Source: Podospora bellae-mahoneyi
Lineage: Eukaryota; Ascomycota; Sordariomycetes; Sordariales; Podosporaceae
NCBI RefSeq assembly: GCF_035222275.1
Contig: NW_026946359.1
Location: 2,728,001 to 2,792,000 of the forward strand
Direction of reading: 5' to 3'
Length of the DNA stretch: 64,000 nt
Under the pieces are notes generated by a model. That model did not search any database. It was not told the DNA's origin and worked only from the letters and a program-made list of their open reading frames with translations. Positions within the stretch are counted from its first letter, which is position 1; every line of letters begins with the position of its first letter. Position numbers and translations under genes: made by a program. Positions 55,601-64,000 of the stretch are shown here, piece after piece.

Positions 55601-57787
55601 AAACTTGATGCTCGGCGGGTGGCCCTGAATCAATATCTGGAGGAATTGCTCAACACGCCCCTGGATACCACCACAGCACTCGAGTTGTGCAAGTATCTCT
55701 CTTCCAACACTTTGCCACCCAACGCAGATGAGACTGGAAGCTCGAGAAGTGACGCCAATCCCGAATCACAACGCACTGGGCCAGGCGGCAGACCTTTCCG
55801 GACTGGGTATTTAACCAAGCGAGGCAAGAACTTTGGCGGTTGGAAAGCCCGGTATTTTATTCTTGACGGGCCACTACTCAAGTACTATGAGACACCAGGC
55901 GGTGCACACTTGGGTACAGTAAAACTCCAAAAGGCTCAGATTGGAAAGCAATCTCATCACAACAACGACGGTTCCCCCGCTCGTCCCAAAGACGATGAGG
56001 CTGAGAACCAGTACCGCCATGCTTTTCTGATTTTGGAACGGAAAAAGAAAGACCCCAACAGCACCACGAGGCATGTTTTGTGCGCTGAGAGTGATCTGGA
56101 GCGTGATCAATGGGTCGATGCTTTGCTTCGCTGGGTGGATTATGAGGATCCAGAGGACGAGGATAACGCGAAGAAGGAACACCCTCACGATCGACACTCG
56201 GCACACGCCGACCGTGCCAACGCCTCGAAGAAGAAGGGTCAAGGCAAGCAGAATTCGATTGCTGAAGATAAGCTCATCGGAGTCAGCTATGAGGCCACGA
56301 GGCAAGGCGATTCTCCCCAAGGCGTGCCTATCAAGGGTGCGCCATCCGGGCAAGATCACGAATCGACTCACAGCCAGTCGACGTCATCTTCGTACACGAT
56401 CTCTGGACCTCGGGATCCCCAGATGATGACATCTTCTGAATCGTGGGGCAACAAGCTTGCCATGGCCACTCAACAGCTTAGCCAGGAGGAGAAGAAGGCG
56501 AGGAAACGCAGCTTTTTCGGATTCGGTCCCAAGGCCAGAAACTCCGGTGATGGACAAGATTCAATTTTTGGTAGTGACGGTGGCAGCATTGCCAACGGAC
56601 AGACTGGCAACGGGTACAACGGCCCTGTGCGCCAGGTATTTGGTGCCAGTCTTGCCGAGGCCGTGCGCTACTGTGCCCCAGCTGACGTTCGGGTACCGCT
56701 CCCTGCTGTCGTCTACAGATGCATCCAATATTTGGAGCACAAGAATGCCACCTCTGAGGAGGGCATCTTCCGTCTTAGCGGGTCCAGCGTCGTCATCAAG
56801 CAGCTCAAGGAACGTTTCAATACCGAGGGCGACATTAATCTGGTGACCGATCCGCAGTATTACGATATTCACGCGGTTGCGTCTCTGCTCAAGCTCTACC
56901 TCCGCGAGCTTCCGATTACGATCCTGACAAACGACCTGCGTCTGGAGTTCATCGCCACCATAGAAATCACGAACCAGAAGCAGAAGCATGCTCTTTTGGC
57001 CGAGCTTGTGGATCGTCTCCCTCAAGCCAACGCTGCTCTTCTGAAGTATTTAATTTCGTTCTTGATCAAGATCATTAACAATGCCAGTGTCAACAAGATG
57101 ACAGTGCGAAACGTCGGCATTGTTTTCTCCCCGACCTTGAACATCCCCGCTCCTATCTTTGCAGCTTTCTTGCAGAACTTTGAGCCCATCTTTGGCGTCG
57201 ACCCTACTGAATATGAGCTGCCTACTACTGAACCCGACAATCTTCAGCCTCAACCGCGCCGCCCATCACTCCCATCCTCCTTCACCTCGGATGCGCCACG
57301 GCGTCCTTCGGATCCAAGGCCGTCAACCTCGCACAGTGATTCCCCTCACAGACACCGTTTAATGGAGTCATTGGATAGTCTGCCAAACAGGAGCACGCCC
57401 ACGCCACCTCCCCTGTCGATGCAGCAAATGGCACAGATGAATGCTGCGACAATGCACTCGAGGAGCACGCCCACCCCTCCACCTCAGCGCCCGGGTGTGG
57501 TGTACGAGCCCCAGCTCATGGCGCCACCCCAGCAACAGCAGCAAGGGGGTCACTTTCCCATGAGGCCAGCGTACGAAGGCAGTTTCAATGCGCCCCCTCC
57601 CAACTTTGACCCTATGCAGATGCAGCATCCAGGGGCGTTGAGGCCATCACCGGGTTATGACAGGCCGGTGTATGAGAGCGGATTGTCGCCAGCGCCGTAC
57701 GAGCAGTCTTATAAAAATAGGAGGGAGAGCTCGATGTTTATGGGTAGTTTGAATCAGCAGCCGAGTAAGAGTCGGTTGAGAGAGTGA
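52674..57787 (+). CDS. BEM3: PX-PH-RhoGAP protein, BEM3-type
   Basis: GTPase-activating protein for Rho-family GTPases, probably Cdc42, acting at sites of polarised growth. Two exons, 52674-52861 and 53287-57787, give 1562 residues. Order: Ser/Pro-rich N-terminus; coiled coil about residues 268-325 (QQNSQLWRLVDKQRAMILGL, then KDKEKYRKKLKEVL); long Pro-rich region; PX domain about 738-875 (LPHITLKVASSRM, LWRVEKDTASLAKLDSRLKQ); PH domain about 898-1018 (RTGYLTKRGKNFGGWKARYF, then ERDQWVDALLRWVD); RhoGAP domain about 1181-1364 with the arginine finger at about 1225 in EEGIFRLSGSS and with NVGIVFSPTLNIP; Pro/Gln-rich tail. PX followed by PH and RhoGAP is the BEM3 layout. The first intron is 425 nt, long for this window, and may hide a small exon. 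The exon 1 ATG is supported by a frame-preserving donor. Confidence 0.94.
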
Positions 57788-57890
57788 TTTTTGGAGGTTT
57801 CAAAACAGTTAATATTTTTTGGCGATTCTGGGTTTATATTTGGGGTCAGATGTATAGGGGGGGGCCTGTTTGGATTGTTTTTGTTGCTGT

Positions 57891-57921
<31 letters not shown>

Positions 57922-58853
57922 GAAAGATTTCGCTTGCAAGATACCAATTTTTTATTTTTTCGTCAAGTTGTTGGAGATTCTGTTTTTTTGGAATCAAGTT
58001 GGTTTGGGTTGTATTTGAGAGAGGTACGCTGGCAGTAAATATCGCCACGGCATCCTTTGCGGTCGTCATTCTTCTCTCCCTTCTTTTCGGCCAACTACTC
58101 AGTTGGTCGAACTAACTCAGTTGGCCGAAAAGAAGGGAGAGATGACCACTGCAAAGGATGCCGTGGCGATATTTGCTGTCCGCGTACCTCTCTCAGATAT
58201 CTACTGCCAACGTACTTTTATATATTATATATTATGAAGCGAACATTGAATGGGGGAATAGCGGGGCGGGAGGGGTATGTATACAGTAATGTTGATGTTA
58301 TTAAAAGTTTTACAAAAGTTGAGGACTTGAACTGAGGTACCTAGGGGAGAGTTTGGTTTGTGATTTTGAGTATTCCGATTTGTGGTTTTGTATACCTAGG
58401 GGAATGAATTAGTTGCCTTGGTGGTATGTATGTATGGTTGGAAAAGGTGTGGAGGAGATACCCAAGGGTTTGCTTGTTCTCTGGTGGTGTGGATAGTTGC
58501 TGTGTTTGTGTCGTCTTTTTACAATGGAAGAACGATGATAGTATCTATCTGGTTGCTGCTATAAACCGTTCTCGATCAGAAAATGAAGAGAAAAAAGTTT
58601 GATATCAAAAGCGATGTAGGTTTTTCATTAATTGTATGACTTTTGAACCCACCCCCTTTCAGCTTCCTGGTTTTGTTTAAGCTGTTATTATCTATCCCCT
58701 CCGCTTTACATCCTCTACTGAATAGCATTTTGAACATACCACATGAAGGCATAAATCACAACTCCCTACCATATCCCACCCCACCCCCAAAAACAACAAA
58801 TGAACTGACATATACACACACACACACTTCATCTTACCTTCTCTTCTACCTCC
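57788..58853. other. Convergent intergenic region with foldback element
   Basis: About 1.07 kb between the RhoGAP and transcription-factor stops. It holds a T-rich tract (57889-57920), the foldback element at 58016-58195, two CCTAGG-type motifs (58338 and 58396) and a short ACAC tract (58814-58827). No gene was recognised. Confidence 0.6.
58016..58195. mobile_element. 180-bp foldback, MITE-like element
   Basis: Left arm 58016-58096 and right arm 58119-58195 are inverted copies with about ten differences, including one small length change; the loop is 22 bases and contains further short inverted repeats. Both termini read TGAGAGAGGTACG going inward. A 19-base piece of the arm is present once more just outside the right end (58197-58215). 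No coding capacity and no clear target-site duplication (flanks GTATT and GATAT). Structure fits a non-autonomous foldback or MITE-type DNA element; a hairpin RNA precursor is the alternative. Confidence 0.7.
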
Positions 58854-61800
58854 TCAAAAGCCATACCCCCCTCCCGCCGGCCCCCCTCCTCCTCCCCCCG
58901 CGCCCCCAGCAACAGCACCACTCATCAAATCCCCCCCTCCATACCACTGTTGTTGCTGCCCCCCGGTCCCCGGCTGCTCATACCTCAAAACCCCATCCTC
59001 CGCCGTGGTCAACGTCCCGTCCATAAAACCACCAAGCGTCATATCCATCGCCTGCGCGAACCCATCCCCCAACCCAGGGAAATCAAACGTGTCCCCAGGA
59101 AAAAAGTTATTGTTCAGCATCCAGGCCGGGTTGCCCATCCCGGGAATGTCAAATGCATTGGAAGTATCAGGCTGTTGTTGTTGTTGAGGTGGGGGGTAAT
59201 TACCCCAGTTTTGTTGCATTGCCCCCGATAATGATGAAGAAGAAGAAGGGAGGATACCCTGATCATTGTTGGGGCGGGAGGAGGCACCGTTTGCAGAGGC
59301 GGCCGCCATTTCTGATAAGAGTTGAAGGGGGGTGCTAGCGACGGGTGGGTAGGTTGGTTGGGGGGTTTGGGAGGGGACTGGAGTGGGGACGTTGGGGTGT
59401 TTACTGTCAGTCCCTGACAGGCCTGGGTAAGAGGGTGTTTGGAGAGAGGATTGGGGGGTGTCGCTTGCGGTATTGGAGCCGTTGGAGCCAGTGCCGCTTT
59501 GGTTCTGTTTCTGCTTTTGGAACCAAGACCGGAGCATAACCAGGACGAGAAGGAATTTCGCGGCGGGTCGACTTCTGTCTTCTGCTGCGGTGGCGCGGAA
59601 TTTCTCGAGGAGTTTGTCGAGGTGCTGCTCCACTTTCATGTGGTCCTTGTTGATCACCTTGCCGAGCTCACTTTTTGTGGAGGAGGCGGCGAAGTAGAGC
59701 TTGATGAGCACGACGACGGCATAGGCCACGCGGACAAAATTGAAAACTGGGAGGCACCGTGTCGTGTGGACGTCAAGTGAGAGAAACGTGTCAAAGATGC
59801 CGTCGATGGCGGTAAGACAGGCGGAGAGGGCGTTGATATGTGCCTGTGTGAGAGGGGCATCCGAGGCCAGTGGCGTGTCTGGGTTGGGTCCCAGCCTACA
59901 GTCATCAGGACAATCGCTATGGGTTGCGATCTCGTGCATGTAGAGGCTGATAACGTGGAAGCTCATCTTTAAAGACGCTATGAAGCTGTTAGATGTAGAC
60001 CGGAAGACGCCTTTCAGATCATACGGTCGACTTACGCTGCTGTAACTCCCTTGGAATATTCTCACTGTATCTCTCCAGCTCCCTTTCAAACCCCTTAAGC
60101 GCATATTGGGTCCTAGAATCAGCAATATTCGGCGTAGACGAAGGATCGTCCATGGAAAACTGAATCCCGACCTCCTCGGCAAGCTTGTGCGTCCAAACCA
60201 AATGACAGAAATACTTGTCAGTCGGCACAGCCTCCGGGGAGGACTCCAGCACGTCGATACACTCCGCCATGAACGGCGTCCACCTAATCAGATTCGCCCG
60301 ATGAAGTGCCATTGCCGTGTTGGTGGCCAGAAAATAACACGTCAACCACGCTCTTCTCGCCTCCAGTGTTGTCGGATCAAGCGGTGTCCCGCGCACGGGG
60401 TAGTCTCTCCAAGCCTGAGAGACGTGTCGTTTAAACCCACCTCTCGACATCTTCTTGGTCCCCAGTCCAATCTCAATAGCCATCACAGCAGCTACATGAA
60501 CAAGTTGATAAAACTTGAGCTCCTCGAACCGATCTGGCGGCCAGTACCAAATAACAGCCACCTGTAAGGCTTGTACAAGCTCCAAGCTCTTGTGGCCGTC
60601 CACAATTATTTTCTCGGCAAAGACTTGCATTAGCTCCTTTGTCAGTGTTTTTTGCAAAGACGGAATCTCAGACGAAGCAGCCGCCATCAGTGACAAAAAC
60701 AAGATGGGCTTGTTTGCCCGAACCTCCCCCACCGTGACCTCAGCCGGAAACACAACACCAGGGAGATGGTAGCACATCTGCTGTGTGTACCTCATGAACA
60801 ACTCTTCAGCCATATTCATGGTTAAGATGCCCCGATCAACCACATCTGCCACCTTGGCAGCACCGTCCTCACTTTTGAAGTTTGCTCCAGCCAGTGCAAC
60901 AACAGCTCTCTCTTCCTCGCCGGTAACCTGTGTCATCTTCCTCTTCTGGCCAGCTACAGCGGGAATTGAAGACGATGTCGTCGACGACAGCGGAGGCAGA
61001 GATGTCGACATTGACTGCTGCTGCCCATACCGTTCGCCACCACCCGCATACCTCCCATAATCCGTACCAGGTCGGCCGCCGCTTTGATCATGGCTAGTTC
61101 CTCTCCAATCCGCTGAAGATACCAGAGCCTGAGCAGCTTGGTGAGCCTGGGGATCTGAACCTGGCCCGTGAAGCCCTCCTGTCGATGTGCCAGAAGTTTG
61201 CGGTCTGGTGGCCTGCAAACTAGCAGTCAACATATCAATCTTCTTCTCCAGCTCCGCCACCCGTGAGTCCGTTTTTTTAGCCCGTTTCCTCGTGGGCTGG
61301 GTGATAACGCACTCGCGTTTGGCTTTGGCACATCTCTTGCAAGGGCCATCTGGGTCAGCCGGGTCTGGGTCACAACGAACTTTGAGACCTCTGCATGATT
61401 CACAGGCACGGGGCTTTTTGGGATCTAGCCCACCGCCAGCGCCGCCTGGAGAGTGGTGCTCATCACCGGGACTGTTGTGGTGGTGATATGAATTGTTAGG
61501 GGTGTTGACAGCAATGGAGCTGGGGGCCGTGGTATTGGCTGGAGTGGACGAGGTGTTGACGGTTGCGGTTGATGCAGGTGTTTGTGGGGAGAATGCCGAT
61601 GTTGGATGGTTAGTGTGGGGAATTGGGGGTTGGTGATGATGTGGTGGTTGCCATTGCTGTTGCTGCGGGCGCAATTGATGCTGCTGCTGGGGATGATGGG
61701 CTTGGAGTTGGGGGAGCCTATCATGGTGGTGTTGTGCATTCAGCGAGCTCGCTGGCGGCTGGGCGCTCAGCGCCCCATGAACGGGGGCTGGAGGTGTTGG

Positions 61801-61902
61801 CGCATTGCCTGGGTCGTTGCTGGAAGTGCTGGTGCTGCCGTTGCCGCTTCCACTGCCGCCGTTACTGCTGCGGAGCATGGGGTCAAGCGCCGAGATGTCC
61901 AT
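58854..61902 (-). CDS. Zn2Cys6 transcription factor, possibly WAR1-like
   Basis: Fungal binuclear zinc-cluster regulator. Two exons, 60036-61902 and 58854-59977, give 996 residues from the ATG at 61902. That ATG has a G at -3 and +4 and opens MDISALDPMLRSS; the frame stays open to another ATG at 62121, so the N-terminus is uncertain. The N-terminus is Gln/His/Ser-rich. The zinc cluster starts at about residue 167: CESCRGLKVRC, then CKRCAKAKREC, followed by a basic linker (TRKRAKKTDSR) and a short coiled coil (VAELEKKIDMLTASL). The fungal regulatory middle domain spans about residues 340-700 (EELFMRYTQQMCYHLPGVVF, YWPPDRFEELKFYQL, RRAWLTCYFLATNTAMALHR). The C-terminus is Pro/Gln/Gly-rich, activation-domain-like. 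The cluster spacing and linker recall WAR1-type regulators of weak-acid response; that identity is from memory and tentative. Confidence 0.9.
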
Positions 61903-62754
61903 GCCGGTGGTTGTCTGTTCGGCCTGCCGACGGTCTTGCTGATGCTGACGGCTTTTCTGAGGCCGATCACCGATGCTGAGCGGTCGAATGTCAGGGCGAG
62001 GAAAGTCGGCGCTCCAACCGAGAGTCCCGAGTTCAGAAGTGGCGCCGCGCCGAGAATGGAATTCTCCCATTAAATTGCGTACTACGTCCGCTGTTACACA
62101 CCCGCGAAAATTTAATTTCATGTGATGTACAAGCCTTGGATGACGACACCAACCTCGGTAAGCAAAGACTCCGACGTGGTACGTGCGCCACCTCCATCAA
62201 ACAACCCTACTGCGTACAAACCATTGCGATGTGAGGCAAACCCAGAACACAGCTCATTGCCTGCAGTATATGCTATATCTCAGCGGCGAGGTATCTCGGG
62301 TTAGTTGATGAACTGTATCTTGAGGGTTGACGAAGACCTAGCTCAAGACCTTGGGGCTCCTTGAATCATGATCAAGTTGCGTGATTGCATCGACATGTGC
62401 TTGCCGATGATGAAAGTTCGAACACTCCCATGCTGTCTGCGCATTTCAGGTAAGCGCGAGACGGCCCAGAGGGCAAGAGGTACGAGGTAGGAAGTATGAA
62501 GGAAGGCAAGAAGAATGGTTGCTGCTACCAGCTATCAGACTTTGACACCAAGATGACGGAGACTGAGCTCCGGCCCAAATGATTATTTCAAGGGAGACTC
62601 AACTTCCTGGTCCAGTGAAGTCGAAAAGTATCACTCCCGCATACATTCTTATTTCTTGAGAGAAGAGTCGGCCAGCATCAAGCCCTCATCAACAGCTCCT
62701 TGTTCATCCCAATCGCTTCACTGTTAGGCCCACACGTCGACCACCGTCAGCAAC
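61903..62754. other. Divergent intergenic region
   Basis: About 850 bases between the transcription factor and the secreted-protein gene. The left 220 bases are open in the transcription-factor frame up to an ATG at 62121 and may be 5' UTR or extra coding sequence. No other gene seen. Confidence 0.5.
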
Positions 62755-63571
62755 ATGTTCATTAAGCTTGCCTCCTTTCTGGCTCTCGCAGCAACTGTGG
62801 TATGCTGTCTGCCAACTCCTCGGTCGCCATCCTTCTAATCCCTCTACCCTAGACCGCCACCACCCCGTTTCATACCACCAACGCCACCTCCCTGTATCAA
62901 GACAACGGCCACGGCATCAAATGGACAGGCGTAATCACCCCCGGTCAGCCCAAAACCACCCTCTTCGGCACCGTTGACGAGATCTACAACTATATCCTCG
63001 CAATCAACCCCAACTACGTCGCCCAGCCTCTCGACAAGTCCGACCTTGCCCTCCTCGCCTCCCCCTGGAACGAACCCGGGACCACCAAGCTAGTCGCCCG
63101 ACAAAGGTCAAAATACCTCGACAAGTTCCCCAGCCCCGTGTGTCGCGTCATGGCCACGGGCAACAGCAGATCCCTCGATCCCATAATAAACGAACTGGAT
63201 ATCCTTGGTGGAATATGTGAGGCTCCCAAGGATGCCTGCCGCCGTGTTGGGTGCAAGTCGACTACGGCTGGGTATCTTTGTGGTGTAAGTCTCTTTTTCC
63301 TGTCACATAAGCGGCTTCAATACTGATGAAACCGTCAAAGGAATACGGCAACGCAGCTGTGGTTGCATGTACCGATGTGTCACGTCGTCTGGAGGTGATC
63401 AAGAGGGACTGCTGTTCGGTGATAGCTGATTTTGGCGGAAAACCAGTGTCGGGACACTCCAAACGTCACGACTACGGGGTGTATGCTGGGTATGGGAACT
63501 GTAATCATGGGGAGGATAGCTCGCCGGCTGATTATCCTTATCCTGGGGGTGGGATTAATGGGAAGTGTTAG
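62755..63571 (+). CDS. Small cysteine-rich secreted protein, effector-like
   Basis: Three exons, 62755-62799, 62853-63284 and 63341-63571, give 235 residues. Exon 1 is almost exactly the signal peptide (MFIKLASFLALAATV). The mature protein starts with a Thr-rich stretch (TATTPFHTTNATSLYQDNGH), then a helical segment (DEIYNYILAINPNYVAQPLD), then a cysteine-rich half with ten cysteines: CRVM, GGICEAPKDACRRVGC, GYLCG, VACTDV, RDCCSV, GNCNH and the final GKC. The pattern with GYLC after a C-x-VGC element is like small secreted proteins found widely in plant-associated and saprotrophic ascomycetes, several annotated only as effector candidates. Donors are GTATGC and GTAAGT, and frame is kept. No enzyme motif is present. 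Function unknown. Confidence 0.85.
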
Positions 63572-64000
63572 GGGTTGGCGGGTATTGCAATGGTAATTGG
63601 GGGGGTGATATCTGCGAAGGGTTGCGAGTGTCTTTCGTCGAGGTTGGTTGATGGGATGCTGCCTAACGATGATGTGGCCTGACGCGTCTCTAAGGGACAG
63701 GTCTGTCATTGTCATGAATTGCTTACTTTGCACTAATAAATATTATCTTCATCGGTTCGGATGGAAACGCGTGTGCCTGTGAGACCCCTAAGTTGTTGCC
63801 TGGCCAACCATCAAGTCGAAAAGGGGTAGTAAGTAGGGCGCTCTCGAAAGTCTGGCTTGGACTGCCACGAACATCAACCATACCAGCTATGAAATGTTTT
63901 CGGTTGATTTATTGTGAAAGGACAGCTGTTTCGAATGAGTTGGACTAGGGTAGTATCAATTACAGTCTTTATGTCACCTTATACTGCAAAACGCGAAAGC
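63572..64000. other. 3' flank at window end
   Basis: About 430 bases after the secreted-protein stop. They contain its 3' UTR. No start of a further gene was seen before the window ends. Confidence 0.5.

Overview
The window is nuclear DNA from a filamentous ascomycete, most likely a Sordariomycete close to the Sordariales. Genes are small-intron (about 50-70 nt, with GTRNGT donors and CTRAY-like branch regions), lie on both strands and are separated by 0.3-5 kb. The gene types are typically fungal: a vacuolar dipeptidyl aminopeptidase, a GH131 glucanase, a 2EXR protein, a Zn2Cys6 regulator, a BEM3-type RhoGAP and a thioredoxin-PITH protein. No intact transposon, tRNA, rRNA or CRISPR array was recognised.

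Left third (1-24 kb). In order: mitochondrial pyruvate carrier MPC1 (minus); Sm protein B (minus) and ribosomal protein L11 (plus) sharing a 452-bp divergent promoter; a Ser/Pro-rich protein with a GAF-like C-terminus (minus); 4.8 kb without a recognisable gene; ATP-dependent NAD(P)H-hydrate dehydratase (minus, four exons); an unusual 21-bp-period minisatellite; the ATP synthase alpha subunit gene atp1 (minus, six exons); and two uncharacterised multi-exon minus-strand genes.

Middle third (24-46 kb). In order: dipeptidyl aminopeptidase B (plus); a YbjQ/UPF0145-like protein (minus); a secreted GH131 glucanase (plus) facing a small putative secreted protein (minus); a PRA1/Yip3 protein followed closely by a basic Ser-rich reading frame whose coding-like content starts before any ATG; a basic one-TM protein (minus); an MFS transporter (minus); a 2EXR protein (minus); 3.6 kb without genes; and a thioredoxin-PITH protein (minus).

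Right third (46-64 kb). A 606-residue disordered protein carries alveolin-like VPYPV/VEVEVP motifs and about 18 tandem 15-residue repeats. Then come 4.8 kb without genes, a 1562-residue PX-PH-RhoGAP protein, a 180-bp foldback (MITE-like) element, a large Zn2Cys6 transcription factor (minus), and a small cysteine-rich secreted protein (plus). The genes are mostly independent housekeeping functions: mitochondrial energy and pyruvate supply, splicing, translation, trafficking, polarity and redox. Secretion and nutrition functions are scattered among them. I see no biosynthetic cluster.

Exon boundaries were assigned by hand from splice-site consensus, frame continuity and remembered family sequences, so small errors are possible, mainly at the weaker junctions noted in the entries.
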